Part shown: positions 8,524 through 16,924 of the stretch, one piece after another | Layout: each line of letters opens with the position of its first letter | Numbering within the stretch: the first letter of the stretch is position 1 | From: a virus | Virus record (IMG/VR): IMGVR_UViG_3300030419_005995 | Location: 1 to 51,196 of that record | DNA: 51,196 nt | Reading direction: 5' to 3' (one strand) | Notes under the pieces: model-generated | The model's input: only the letters and a program-made list of their open reading frames with translations | The model's database searches: none | Told to the model about the DNA's origin: nothing | Program-made: the position numbers and the translations under genes

Positions 8524-10524
8524 ATGGCAGCAGGATATTATAATAATAGGCGAAATGCAAATAGAGAAAATAACCCAAGGAATCCAAGATCTGAATTATT
8601 TAAGAGGCTGACAAGATTACTTTCAGGTCCGATTATAAATTATCGTGCTCAGGCCGAAAGACAGGTTTCAAGGCGCAAATTAGATAAACATCGATTTCGA
8701 TCCGCTAGTGGTCAACAGTTTAAAAAGTCAACCTACAATCCTCTTGATCACCTGCACAGCAATATTATGGCGGCGCAGAACCGCTCTGATAGATATGCTG
8801 ATTTTAATCAGATGGAATACACTCCGGAGATTGCTTCTGCGCTGGACATCTATGCAGACGAAATGTCCACTTCTAGCGAGCTTCAACCCCTTCTTAATAT
8901 TGAGTGTCCGAACCAAGAAATTAAATCAATTTTAACTTCTTTATACGACAATATATTGAATCTGAACTTTAACTTGTTTGGCTGGTGCCGCACCATGTGT
9001 AAGTTCGGAGATTTTTTTCTGTATCTGGATATTGACGAGGAGCACGGAATCAAAAATGTGATAGGCTTACCAGCTGCTGAAATTGAAAGACTTGAAGGTG
9101 AAGATTCCACAAACCCAAATTATATCCAGTTTCAGTGGAATAGTGGTGGAGTAACTTTTGAAAATTGGCAGATCGCTCACTTTCGTATTCTAGGGAACGA
9201 TAAGTTTTCACCTTATGGTACATCGATACTTGATCCCGCTAGAAGAATCTGGCGTCAATTAACATTGCTTGAAGATGCTATGATGGCATATAGAATTGTT
9301 AGATCACCTGAACGTCGAGTTTTTTATATTGATGTTGGTGCTATTCCACCAAATGAGATTGAGCAGTACATGCAAAAGGTTGTTACGCAAATGAAGCGTA
9401 ATCAAGTTGTAAACCAGAACACTGGTAGAGTTGACCTTCGATACAACCCCATGAGTATAGAGGAAGATTATTACATCCCTGTACGAGGAGGCAATTCTTC
9501 AAAGATTGAAACTCTTGCTGGTGGGTCTTACACAGGTGATGTTGACGATGTCAAGTATTTGAGAGACAAGCTGTTCGCGGCGCTCAAAGTTCCTGCATCG
9601 TATTTGGCAAATTCAGCAGAGACTGATGAAGATAAGACTGCTCTTGCCCAAAAGGACATTCGGTTTGCAAGAACAATACAAAGGTTGCAGAGATCAGTTG
9701 TTACTGAATTGGAGAAGATTGGTATTATCCACCTTTATATTTTGGGTTATCGAGCGAAAGATCTGATCTCCTTCAAACTATTTCTTAGCAACCCCTCAAA
9801 GATAGCGCAAATGCAAGAGTTGGAACACTGGAAACTTAAGTTCGACATCGCCGCCGCAGCGACCGAAGGATATTTTAGCCGCCACTGGGTTGCTGAAAAT
9901 ATTTTTAATCTTTCCGATGAAGAGATTCTTAGAAATCAGAGAGAAATGTTTTATGATCGTAAGTTTGATGCCGCGTTGGAGCAAGCTGCTGACGCAGCCT
10001 CCGAAGAACTTGCGGGAGACCCAGGGGACTTCGATCTTGCTGGTGATGAATTAGAAGGTGATGAGGGGGCACTTGACGATGAAGATCTGCTCGGCGGAGA
10101 CGAAGAGCCAGGGGGCGAAGGTGACTTAGGGGACGAAGAGGAAGAAGATGTCCCGGGCGATGATCTACTCTTGGCGGAACCTGGAAAAAGAGATGATAAG
10201 ATGGAAATCAAAGACATCCATGGTAAGGTAAAACAAACTACCACAGCTCGAAGCAAGGGTAAGATGTATAGGCCAGAGACTTATGATAAGAGAAAATCTT
10301 CTGGGCCTCGTAAGAAAAAAATGTCAGCCAGTTATGCGAAGGAAAAGACAAAATCAACAGCAAGGACTATTGCCCCTGGCTATTCTCCGCTGAAACAGTT
10401 GGCGAAAGGTATAACAGAACAACAACAGACTACTTATAGTGAAGAAGAAATACTTTTTGAAATCAACCAAGAGATTAAAGATTTAATTTCTGAAATGGAG
10501 AAACGAGATGAAACTCAGACATAA
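8524..10524 (+). CDS. 20: Portal protein (gp20-like) with acidic C-terminal extension
   Basis: The dodecameric portal forms the DNA channel and starts prohead assembly. The T4-type signature is clear: ALDIYADEMSTSS near residues 102-114, GGSYTGDVDDVKYLRDKLFAALKVPASYL in the central third (about 335-365), and a helical stem region after it. At 666 residues it is longer than T4 gp20 (about 520), because of a low-complexity acidic segment (about residues 490-555, Glu/Asp/Gly repeats) and a basic, Lys-rich segment after it. The gene overlaps the next by 17 bases. Extended acidic then basic tails may contact scaffold or DNA; that is inference. Confidence 0.93.
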   Translation: MAAGYYNNRRNANRENNPRNPRSELFKRLTRLLSGPIINYRAQAERQVSRRKLDKHRFRSASGQQFKKSTYNPLDHLHSNIMAAQNRSDRYADFNQMEYTPEIASALDIYADEMSTSSELQPLLNIECPNQEIKSILTSLYDNILNLNFNLFGWCRTMCKFGDFFLYLDIDEEHGIKNVIGLPAAEIERLEGEDSTNPNYIQFQWNSGGVTFENWQIAHFRILGNDKFSPYGTSILDPARRIWRQLTLLEDAMMAYRIVRSPERRVFYIDVGAIPPNEIEQYMQKVVTQMKRNQVVNQNTGRVDLRYNPMSIEEDYYIPVRGGNSSKIETLAGGSYTGDVDDVKYLRDKLFAALKVPASYLANSAETDEDKTALAQKDIRFARTIQRLQRSVVTELEKIGIIHLYILGYRAKDLISFKLFLSNPSKIAQMQELEHWKLKFDIAAAATEGYFSRHWVAENIFNLSDEEILRNQREMFYDRKFDAALEQAADAASEELAGDPGDFDLAGDELEGDEGALDDEDLLGGDEEPGGEGDLGDEEEEDVPGDDLLLAEPGKRDDKMEIKDIHGKVKQTTTARSKGKMYRPETYDKRKSSGPRKKKMSASYAKEKTKSTARTIAPGYSPLKQLAKGITEQQQTTYSEEEILFEINQEIKDLISEMEKRDETQT

Positions 10525-11323
10525 TAAGAAGCGCAACACCGCTTTCTTGTATGAGGTCTTGGTAAGACACTTAACAAAGAGCGTAATAGAACAAGACAAG
10601 GAAAAGAAAAGGCAGATAATTAATATTATCAAAGAACATTTTCGCCTCGGTACAAAACTAAGAAGCGAGCTAGAAATTTACAAGGTCATTCTTTCCGAGG
10701 ATACCTGCGACTATCATACCGCTGAAAGAATAATTTTTGAAGCAAAAAGATCTATTTCTTTAATTGACAAAGAACAATTGTTTGAGGAGCAGAGCAAGCT
10801 TATTAAGGTTATAAACCAAACCTTATCAAAGGAGGCTTACTCTATATTTATTCCTAACTATAAAAACATAGCATCAGTTCAACAGATCTTTAATGATCAA
10901 GCGCCCATAAAAACAAGAATGTTGTTGGAAAATAAATTAATTGACAAGCTTGTAGGTAACAAGGCTGACATGTCTCAAGGTATGCCCACATTGGACAACC
11001 TAACTTACAAAACATTTGTCAACAAATTTAACAAACAATATAGTGACTCCATGTTGGAAGAGCAAAAAACCTTGTTGGGCAAGTATATAAATTCGTTCTC
11101 AGATAATGGGCTGGGCCTTAAACTGTACCTCAACGAAGAGGTGGATAGATTAAGAAGCCTTGTTTCCGAAGCTATGAACAATGAAGAAGTTGTTGCTAAC
11201 GAAGGTGTTTTAGAAAAGATAAAGGAAGTTGTCAAAATTATGGATGACTTTAAGCAACAAGAGATAGATCAACAGATGATCGAAAAAGTACTAAAAATTC
11301 AAAGTTTAGTACACGAGATTTAA
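10508..11323 (+). CDS. Conserved head-module protein, unknown function
   Basis: The gene overlaps the end of the portal gene by 17 bases. The 271-residue product is almost entirely helical and charged. It begins with a basic segment (KLRHNKKRNTAFLYEVLVRHLTKS) that I recall from uncharacterised proteins next to portal genes in marine T4-like phages; this is memory, not a search. No membrane segment, signal or catalytic motif is seen. In T4 this position holds the small core proteins gp67 and gp68, but this protein is too long to be a plain equivalent. A role in prohead assembly is plausible. Confidence 0.6.
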   Translation: MKLRHNKKRNTAFLYEVLVRHLTKSVIEQDKEKKRQIINIIKEHFRLGTKLRSELEIYKVILSEDTCDYHTAERIIFEAKRSISLIDKEQLFEEQSKLIKVINQTLSKEAYSIFIPNYKNIASVQQIFNDQAPIKTRMLLENKLIDKLVGNKADMSQGMPTLDNLTYKTFVNKFNKQYSDSMLEEQKTLLGKYINSFSDNGLGLKLYLNEEVDRLRSLVSEAMNNEEVVANEGVLEKIKEVVKIMDDFKQQEIDQQMIEKVLKIQSLVHEI

Positions 11324-11327
11324 AATT

Positions 11328-11888
11328 ATGTCTTTAACTGTTAAAATAGGCGACGCGGCCACGGAGGAAATAGAAGAAGCTCCCAAGAAGCCCGTTATAA
11401 GTGTGGAACTAAATGTCAGGAAAACCACTGACGGGAACCTGATGATTACAGACCATCCAGAGATAGACATTGTTGTGATGCCAAAGAACAACAAGATTGT
11501 GTCTTTCCCGAAGGAAAGAATCTCAGATAAAGTATATGATATTCAAGATAAGCTTTTTAGATTTCTTGGCAAGAAAGGTGTGATAAATTTAAACTCAGTG
11601 CAGGGCGGCAATGTTTATAGTTCTTTGGAGGCGACATACCCAGATGTTGAAGGGGCTAGTGGATTACAAATGGTGTTGTATACTTTAAGCAAGTTTGTTA
11701 AAGATGAGCAGAACTTTTTTAATATAAGTGATCAGATGGAAAGGGAGTTTGAAGAAGGACTCGCAGAACCAGATGACGAAGATTCCACTGAACTTGGTGA
11801 AGTCCCTCACGGCACACAGAAAGGGACGGTGCGTTCCGGGTATGTATATCATCCGTATGGTATTTCATCCATGTATAGATATGAATAG
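11328..11888 (+). CDS. Hypothetical head-module protein (186 aa)
   Basis: The product starts with a short acidic region, then a beta-rich stretch (KPVISVELNVRKTTDGNLMITDHPEIDIVVMP, split here into strands at about residues 25-56), a helical middle, and a disordered acidic segment (EFEEGLAEPDDEDSTELGE) before an aromatic C-terminus (YHPYGISSMYRYE). No family recognised. It lies 4 bases after the previous gene and 7 bases before a small membrane-protein gene, within the head operon. Confidence 0.55.
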   Translation: MSLTVKIGDAATEEIEEAPKKPVISVELNVRKTTDGNLMITDHPEIDIVVMPKNNKIVSFPKERISDKVYDIQDKLFRFLGKKGVINLNSVQGGNVYSSLEATYPDVEGASGLQMVLYTLSKFVKDEQNFFNISDQMEREFEEGLAEPDDEDSTELGEVPHGTQKGTVRSGYVYHPYGISSMYRYE

Positions 11889-11895
11889 GTGAATA

Positions 11896-12201
11896 ATGCA
11901 ATTAATTTATTTTGTGTTAACTGCTTTTGGATTAACACAGATTCTCGTCTACGGAAAGGTCTTTGATGCCATCCGTCCATCAAAACAAAAATTTAAAGGT
12001 TTCTTTCACTGCCCGATGTGTGTTGGCTTTTGGGTTGGTTCTTTTTTGTTTGGAATAAATGCTTACACAGAACTATTTACCTTTGACTATAATGTGGCTA
12101 ATTTTTTTATTTTAAGCTGGTTATCGTCGGGTACGAGTTATATGCTGAATCAATTTATGGGTGATTTCGGTTTTAGAATGGAGATTAAAAACAATGAATA
12201 G
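11896..12201 (+). CDS. Small membrane protein with CPMC motif
   Basis: The 101-residue product has three hydrophobic segments: residues 1-20, about 42-60, and about 70-95. Between the first two is FHCPMCVGFWVG (Cys39 and Cys42), the sequence hallmark of small DUF1360-like membrane proteins found in phages and bacteria. Function is unknown; the Cys pair may bind metal or form a disulfide. It is unusual in a head operon. Its last codons overlap the start of a 28-codon reading frame at 12194. Confidence 0.6.
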   Translation: MQLIYFVLTAFGLTQILVYGKVFDAIRPSKQKFKGFFHCPMCVGFWVGSFLFGINAYTELFTFDYNVANFFILSWLSSGTSYMLNQFMGDFGFRMEIKNNE

Positions 12202-12280
12202 ATATATGTTGCGTTCTGTTAGGCGTTGTAAGAGCGGCTGCATAATCAAGCCACGGCGAGCGTGGCATGGAGATTTTTAA
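12194..12280 (+). CDS. Possible 28-aa basic peptide overlapping both neighbours
   Basis: A short frame starts at ATG 12194 inside the end of the membrane-protein gene and ends with TAA at 12278-12280, whose last A is the first base of the protease start (TAATG). The peptide is Arg/Lys/Cys rich (RSVRRCKSGC, KPRRAWHG). Exact abutment on both sides suggests translational coupling, but so short a frame can arise by chance. The weak codon evidence keeps confidence low. Confidence 0.25.
   Translation: MNRYMLRSVRRCKSGCIIKPRRAWHGDF
12251..12265 (+). promoter_or_regulatory. Small hairpin before the protease start
   Basis: CCACG and CGTGG form a perfect 5-bp stem with a 5-base loop, ending 14 bases before the protease ATG. 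It lies just upstream of GGAGA and could modulate initiation. Too small to be sure. Confidence 0.2.
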
Positions 12281-12882
12281 TGAGCGATCAAAATAAATAT
12301 CTTATTCGAGAATACTTTGAGCTTTGTGAAGGCGGTAGGTGCCAAGACTTCTTGACCGAGCAGGAAAAGAAAAGAGTAGCAGAGGACGGTGTTATATTTC
12401 TCACTGGAAAACTGCAAGAGGCCGAAGTTCAAAATGGTAATGGTAGAGTTTACCCAAAGCCAATACTTGAAAGAGAAATAAAGAAGTATCAAGATACCGT
12501 GGCTGACCGACGCGCAATGGGAGAACTAGATCATCCCGAGAGTTCAGTGGTAAATTTACAAAATGTGTCTCACATCATAACAGAAGTGTGGTGGGACGGT
12601 AATAATGTCATGGGCAAACTTGAAGTTCTCAATACACCTTCGGGTAATATTCTTAAATCTCTGGTGGAGTCCGGCGTAAAGATGGGGATTTCTTCCAGGG
12701 CACTGGGGTCTGTTTCTCAAAGGGCGGGAAAAACTATTGTAGAAGAAGATCTTCAATTGATTTGTTTTGATATGGTGTCAGAGCCATCTACTCCTAATGC
12801 ATTTATGTTAAAGGAGCATCGGGAGCATCCTGAAAAACAAGACAAACTTAACCAACTTTTAGATAGTATTATTAAAAAATGA
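12280..12882 (+). CDS. 21: Prohead core protease (gp21-like, MEROPS S80 type)
   Basis: This serine protease matures the head by cutting scaffold, capsid and internal proteins after (L/I)-x-E. I chose ATG 12280 (GGAGA 6 bases upstream) over a GTG six codons earlier. The 200-residue product has the family core: a beta-rich start (GVIFLTGKLQEAEVQNGNGRVYP), His85 in MGELDHPESS, and Ser138/Ser139 in KMGISSRALGS. As I recall, T4 gp21 uses His85 and Ser140, so the positions agree closely. The N-terminus includes LIRE, itself an (I/L)-x-E-like site, possibly used in self-cleavage. It sits in T4-like order before scaffold and capsid. Confidence 0.9.
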   Translation: MSDQNKYLIREYFELCEGGRCQDFLTEQEKKRVAEDGVIFLTGKLQEAEVQNGNGRVYPKPILEREIKKYQDTVADRRAMGELDHPESSVVNLQNVSHIITEVWWDGNNVMGKLEVLNTPSGNILKSLVESGVKMGISSRALGSVSQRAGKTIVEEDLQLICFDMVSEPSTPNAFMLKEHREHPEKQDKLNQLLDSIIKK

Positions 12883-13289
12883 AAAAAAGTGAATTTAAAG
12901 AAATGTTGAAACCTCTGATTAAAGAATGTATAAAAGAGGTTGTGTTTGAAGAGGGTGTTCTTTCTGGCCTTATTTCTGAGGTGGTAAAGGGCACATCGCA
13001 AATCAAAGAGCCTGTTCAAACAGTTTCTGAGGATTATTCCATGCTTGAAGAGCAGAGGAAGCAGGAAGTAAAACAAAAAATAAATGAAACTAAAAAGAAA
13101 ATGTTAGATGCTATTGGCAACGATACCTTTAATGGTGTTGACTTGTTTGAGGGAACTAGACCATTGGGTTCTGCTGGTTCACCTGCGGACAGCACTAAGG
13201 TTTCATCACCGTTGAGCACGTACGCTCCTAGTGATGCTGGTGTTGATATTAGTTCAATATTTTCTTCAAAGTGGAAAAATTTGGTATAG
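12879..13289 (+). CDS. Small protein with CTS-like N-terminal helix
   Basis: The start overlaps the protease stop (ATGA), so the two are translated together. The 136-residue product opens with a basic amphipathic helix (EFKEMLKPLIKECIKEVV) holding two I-K-E sites, then EEGVLSGLISE, which resembles the GEGVLDTLG segment of the protein at 5508. A Gln/Lys/Glu coiled-coil-like stretch and a Ser/Ala/Pro-rich, probably flexible C-terminal half follow. Direct pairing with the prohead protease supports a head-internal or core role, perhaps gp67/68-like. Function is inferred from position and motif only. Confidence 0.55.
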   Translation: MKKSEFKEMLKPLIKECIKEVVFEEGVLSGLISEVVKGTSQIKEPVQTVSEDYSMLEEQRKQEVKQKINETKKKMLDAIGNDTFNGVDLFEGTRPLGSAGSPADSTKVSSPLSTYAPSDAGVDISSIFSSKWKNLV

Positions 13290-13298
13290 GGAAATACT

Positions 13299-13562
13299 AT
13301 GGCGGGAAAACCGATTAATATTGAAGTTTATGTAAAAAGAGGGGAATCACCTGAGAGGGCGATAAGACGTTTTAATAAAAAAGTTAAAAACTCTGGGATC
13401 TTAGATGATTTTATTAAAGGTAGATATTATGAAAAACCATCTGTTATTCGTAATAGGAAAAAAAGATTAAGGAAAAGGATTATTCAACAGCAGAATGAGG
13501 CCCGCCTAGAAGAAGAACGAAACATGTATAGGCCCAAATCTAAAAAGAAGAGGAGAAGATAA
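13299..13562 (+). CDS. rpsU: Phage-encoded ribosomal protein bS21
   Basis: The 87-residue product aligns along its length with bacterial small-subunit protein bS21: an N-terminal beta strand (NIEVYVKRGESPERAIRRF, residues 7-25), then KKVKNSGILDD and the hallmark GRYYEKP (41-47), followed by a long Arg/Lys-rich helix. E. coli S21 has the matching order ALRRFKRSCEKAGVL then REFYEKP. The phage protein has about 15 extra residues of basic tail. bS21 contacts the 30S platform near the anti-Shine-Dalgarno region and affects initiation. It lies between protease and virion genes, with AGGGAAA upstream, and abuts the next gene as TAATG. Late expression is implied. Confidence 0.88.
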   Translation: MAGKPINIEVYVKRGESPERAIRRFNKKVKNSGILDDFIKGRYYEKPSVIRNRKKRLRKRIIQQQNEARLEEERNMYRPKSKKKRRR

Positions 13563-14044
13563 TGTCACGAAATTTTAAACATAGACCTGGGATAAGCAGC
13601 GCAGGTGCTTACCAAGTAAGTGGAATACCGTATGCAAGCGCGAGCCATGCAGTTATCCCTGCGAACGACTCTTCTAGCCCGTGGCAAGTAACATTTCCTA
13701 CGGTAACAAAATGGGTTCTCGTTGAGAACAGGGGCCAGCAACCTTTACGTGTAGGGTTCTCTTCCATTGGTGTTAGGGGGCTATCTGAGGTGGACTCCGT
13801 TTTTGAGAAAAACTATTTTGTTTTGGACACCTCTGGTTCAACCAATGGCACGCTAATCTCTACCAATCCGACCAATCGCATCTACTTAGATATTCGAGTT
13901 AAGGATTTGTTCCTATTATCGGATGGCGACGAGACTACGTCAGCCCAGGTTGTTGCCGGATTAACCATGGTAGACACAGAAGAACTAACTGGCGCTGAAA
14001 CAGGAAGGCGAACTAACTGGTCAGGCTCCTCCGGTGTCGGCTAA
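13562..14044 (+). CDS. Beta-rich virion protein, possible head decoration
   Basis: The start shares a base with the bS21 stop (TAATG). The 160-residue product is soluble, beta-rich and low in charge, with short strands such as KWVLVENRGQQPLRVGFSS and RIYLDIRVKDLFLLS, and a flexible Gly/Ser tail. It contains no enzyme motif. Location immediately before scaffold and capsid genes suggests a capsid-associated or decoration protein. The N-terminal HRPGISSAGAYQVSGIPY looks conserved in type but I cannot name the family. Confidence 0.5.
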   Translation: MSRNFKHRPGISSAGAYQVSGIPYASASHAVIPANDSSSPWQVTFPTVTKWVLVENRGQQPLRVGFSSIGVRGLSEVDSVFEKNYFVLDTSGSTNGTLISTNPTNRIYLDIRVKDLFLLSDGDETTSAQVVAGLTMVDTEELTGAETGRRTNWSGSSGVG

Positions 14045-14073
14045 AATATTTTTGCGTTTATAATCGATTGTTA

Positions 14074-14080
14074 CTATTTA
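14074..14080 (+). promoter_or_regulatory. Candidate late-promoter motif CTATTTA
   Basis: ACTATTTA lies 39 bases before the scaffold start in the 74-base leader that precedes the scaffold-capsid pair. It is the same heptamer found in other leaders of virion operons in this window. It is followed by a perfect palindrome at 14085. Confidence 0.4.
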
Positions 14081-14084
14081 ATTT

Positions 14085-14100
14085 GATGAAATATTTCATC
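14085..14100 (+). promoter_or_regulatory. Perfect 16-bp palindrome in the scaffold-capsid leader
   Basis: GATGAAATATTTCATC is its own reverse complement. It lies 19 bases before the scaffold ATG and just ahead of the ribosome site (AGGAG). It could be a protein-binding operator, or form a cruciform or RNA hairpin with a very short loop. No regulator is known. Confidence 0.45.
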
Positions 14101-14118
14101 TTAACAGGAGTATTATAA

Positions 14119-15087
14119 ATGAGTTCTATGCTTGAACAGGCGATTATTGATGCCACTGCTCTTAAAGAAGCAGCAGTAAGAAACGCAGAACAAGAGATCC
14201 TCGAAAAGTATTCTCAGGATATCAAGGAAGCGGTCGATGCTCTTCTTGAGCAAGACGAAGATTTAAACGAAGTGGAAGATTTGGACGAAGAGGAGGCTGT
14301 TATGGAACAGGTTCCCCCCGCCGCTATGGAAAACGAGGCGATGTGTCCTTGCCCTGCTGATGAGGAAGTGATCACACTTGATTTGGATCAACTCATGGCA
14401 CAGTCAAACCAAGAAGAACCCGAAGCGTCTGATCTTCGCGAGCGCGAAGAAATAGCAGAAGAGATTACCGATGAACAGCAACTCCGCAACCTCGACGAGG
14501 AAGAGGTTGTAGAGGAAGAAATTAATCTTGACGAAGAAGAACTCAAAGAGCTTGCTGAGGAGTTAAAGTTCGAGTATAAACCGGAGCCCTCTGGCTGGAT
14601 TGGTGGAACTCCCGAAGGCGAACTTGAACAAGAGCAGTTGGTTCAACAAATACAAAAACAGATCGAAGAGGCAAACAAAGAAAACGAAGACTTAAAAGAA
14701 AGTCTCAACAACCTTAACGGTGAGAATGAAAAATTTAAGAGAATTATTCTTCAATTGAAGGATAAGCTTGATGAAGTATCTGTCTCCAATGCGAGACTTT
14801 TATATACTAATCGTGTTTTACAGAATTCCTCCTTGAATGAGCGACAAAAAGCTAAACTTGTCGAAACGATTTCTAAGGCACAAACCATTGAGAAGGCAAA
14901 GATGATCTACGAAGCCCTTCAAAGTGCAGTGGAAGGAACCTCAGCCAAAGCTGAGAAACTTGAATCACTGAACGAAGTTGTTTCCAAACAATCAACAATG
15001 CTCTTTTCAAAAAAGCGTGAAGAAAGACAACAGTTTGATCACGTTTTAACACGGATGCAGCGTTTAGCTGGAATCAAAAAATCTTAA
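14119..15087 (+). CDS. 22: Prohead core scaffold protein (gp22-like)
   Basis: The internal scaffold shapes the prohead and is later degraded by the prohead protease. The 322-residue product is very acidic (dense Glu/Asp over residues 40-160), then a long coiled coil (about 175-245), and ends with a compact basic helix (FDHVLTRMQRLAGI), the type of C-terminus I associate with gp22 proteins, thought to contact capsid protein. Many L-x-E and I-x-E sites suit protease digestion. It lies 16 bases before the major capsid gene and shares its leader. Ribosome site AGGAG is present. Confidence 0.85.
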   Translation: MSSMLEQAIIDATALKEAAVRNAEQEILEKYSQDIKEAVDALLEQDEDLNEVEDLDEEEAVMEQVPPAAMENEAMCPCPADEEVITLDLDQLMAQSNQEEPEASDLREREEIAEEITDEQQLRNLDEEEVVEEEINLDEEELKELAEELKFEYKPEPSGWIGGTPEGELEQEQLVQQIQKQIEEANKENEDLKESLNNLNGENEKFKRIILQLKDKLDEVSVSNARLLYTNRVLQNSSLNERQKAKLVETISKAQTIEKAKMIYEALQSAVEGTSAKAEKLESLNEVVSKQSTMLFSKKREERQQFDHVLTRMQRLAGIKKS

Positions 15088-15103
15088 GGAGGATTAACAA
15101 AAA

Positions 15104-16852
15104 ATGTCAGTGTTACAAAAATTAACTGAAGGCATCGTTAATCGCGACCTCCAAAAAGAAGGAGATGCTCTTCTCAGTAAGTGGGAAAAGACAGGACTTC
15201 TTGAAGGTCTCGATAGCGATTACCAGAGAAACGGTATGGCCGTTCTTCTCGAAAATCAGGCCAAGGAGCTTCTTCGTGAGGCTTCCGCTATGGCCGCAGG
15301 AGACGTTGAAGGTTTCGCCGCTGTTGCGTTCCCCATCGTCCGTCGTGTGTTTGGTGGCTTAATTGCTAACCAGCTTGTTTCTGTTCAGCCGATGAGTCTG
15401 CCTAGTGGACTTATCTTCTTCTTGGACTTTACTTTTAATTCGGCCCGCGCCGGTCAGGCTGCTGATGAGTCGTTATACGGTGGAAACGTCGTTGGTAGCG
15501 GCTTGCTCAATGGTGTCGATCTGGCGCCAACTGGCGACACTCAGCCGGGTGGTTTCTATGGTCTTGGTACCGGATACTCTTCCCCGACTGGTTCCGCAGC
15601 AGTTACTACCGCTGCTCCTGACGGCTCTACCGGTGACTTCCCGACTGCTGTCACGGATGTGCAGGTCAGCTCGTTGACTGACGCACAGAAGAAGATGATT
15701 CAGTACGATCCAGACATTCTTGCTGACACCAGCTTGAAGGTTACGGTTCACAAAACCCCCAGCGCGGCATCTACTTCTCTCGCGAACCTTAATGAAGATG
15801 CTCTTACTGCTATCGACTTCTCTGGACACAACGGAACTGTTGTTCGTCGTTTGACCAGAATCGATAAGAATGACAGCAGCAAGCTTGTTTTCGTACTTAT
15901 TCGTGACGCCGCCACTCCAACCGCTCCAGGTTCGGTTACGATCACTTATCCGCTTGCGGATAATTTTGATGCTGCTGGAACTGGCAAAGAAGGTGGTGTT
16001 GTTGGTAACGATCCGTGGGGACTTGAAGAGGCAGGTAACACCGCTGGAAACACCGGAAGTTCGTCTGACTCCAAGGATGTCATCCCCGAGATCGACATCA
16101 AGGTGGACAGCACCGCTGTCACCGCAGTCACCAAGAAGCTGAAAGCTAAGTGGTCTCCGGAGCTTGCTCAGGACCTCAACGCTTATCACAACCTCGACGC
16201 TGAGGTTGAGCTTACGAGCATTCTCTCTGAGCAGATTGCTCTGGAAATTGATCGCGAAATCCTTAACGACCTCGTTAAGGGTGCAACTGCTGAGACTCTT
16301 TATTGGTCTCGTCGCCCCGGTCGCTTCGTTGATCGTGGTACCGGTTCTGATATCAGCACGCTTGCTAACGAGTCTCTCTTGGGTGGTGACTTCACTGGCA
16401 CCGTCTCTGAGTGGTACGAGACTTTGATTGAGACCATCAATGATGTGTCCGCTCAGATTCATCGTAAGACGCTGCGCGGTGGCGCCAACTTTATTGTTGT
16501 CGGCCCCGAGACTGCAAACATTCTTGAGTTCACCGCTGGTTTCCGCGCTTCTGTAACCGCAGACGTTGAGACTGGACAAGCTGGTGCAGTTAAGATTGGC
16601 GCAATCAGCAAGAAGTGGGATGTATATGTTGATCCTTATTTCGTGCGCAACGTTGTTCTGGTTGGTCGTAAAGGTAGCTCTTTCCTTGAAAGCGGCTATG
16701 TTTATGCTCCTTATGTACCTCTCCAAGTGACCCCGACTATCTTCGGTGTCGAGGACTTCGTGCCCCGCAAGGGCGTGATGACTCGCTACGCCAAGAAGAT
16801 GGTTCGTCCGGACGCTTATGGCTTGGTTATCATCAAGGACCTCAACGGCTAG
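15104..16852 (+). CDS. 23: Major capsid protein precursor (gp23-like)
   Basis: The product has 582 residues with a T4-type capsid start: GLLEGLDSDYQRNGMAVLLE, then KELLREASAM, then VRRVFGGLIANQLVSVQPMSLPSG. LLRE-Ala (after Glu59) fits the prohead-protease site that removes the N-terminal arm of T4 gp23 (after residue 65, FLTE-Ala). The HK97-like shell domain follows, ending with FVPRKGVMTRYAKKMVRPDAYGLVII. A Ser/Thr/Gly-rich segment at about 120-190 may be a surface insertion. Codon use is visibly biased toward C-ending, more GC-rich codons than neighbours, as expected for the most abundant protein. AAGGAGG precedes the start and a strong terminator follows the gene. Confidence 0.95.
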   Translation: MSVLQKLTEGIVNRDLQKEGDALLSKWEKTGLLEGLDSDYQRNGMAVLLENQAKELLREASAMAAGDVEGFAAVAFPIVRRVFGGLIANQLVSVQPMSLPSGLIFFLDFTFNSARAGQAADESLYGGNVVGSGLLNGVDLAPTGDTQPGGFYGLGTGYSSPTGSAAVTTAAPDGSTGDFPTAVTDVQVSSLTDAQKKMIQYDPDILADTSLKVTVHKTPSAASTSLANLNEDALTAIDFSGHNGTVVRRLTRIDKNDSSKLVFVLIRDAATPTAPGSVTITYPLADNFDAAGTGKEGGVVGNDPWGLEEAGNTAGNTGSSSDSKDVIPEIDIKVDSTAVTAVTKKLKAKWSPELAQDLNAYHNLDAEVELTSILSEQIALEIDREILNDLVKGATAETLYWSRRPGRFVDRGTGSDISTLANESLLGGDFTGTVSEWYETLIETINDVSAQIHRKTLRGGANFIVVGPETANILEFTAGFRASVTADVETGQAGAVKIGAISKKWDVYVDPYFVRNVVLVGRKGSSFLESGYVYAPYVPLQVTPTIFGVEDFVPRKGVMTRYAKKMVRPDAYGLVIIKDLNG

Positions 16853-16870
16853 AATAATTTCATAGCTTAA

Positions 16871-16906
16871 AAAAGCCCCCTGCATCTTTGGTGTGGGGGG
16901 TTTTTG
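16871..16906 (+). terminator. Intrinsic terminator after major capsid gene
   Basis: CCCCCTGCA (16876-16884) pairs with TGTGGGGGG (16892-16900), a 9-bp stem with two G-T pairs and a 7-base loop, flanked by an A run upstream and TTTTTG downstream. It lies 24 bases after the capsid stop, so it should separate head from neck/tail transcription. Confidence 0.9.
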
Positions 16907-16917
16907 TTTGCGCATAA

Positions 16918-16924
16918 CTATTTA
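16918..16924 (+). promoter_or_regulatory. Candidate late-promoter motif CTATTTA
   Basis: AACTATTTA lies between the capsid terminator and the 16950 start, 26 bases before the ATG. A new promoter is needed after such a terminator if the tail genes are to be expressed, which makes this the best-supported copy of the motif. Confidence 0.5.

Noticed and set aside
12072-12079. Further CTATTTA copies inside coding sequence (near 12072 and 33397)
   Set aside because: They are within genes and about as frequent as expected by chance; only intergenic copies were kept.
15473-16915. Long antisense reading frame (480 codons) opposite the major capsid gene
   Set aside because: It mirrors the strong codon bias of the capsid gene, has no ribosome site, no recognisable domain and lies on the otherwise gene-free minus strand.
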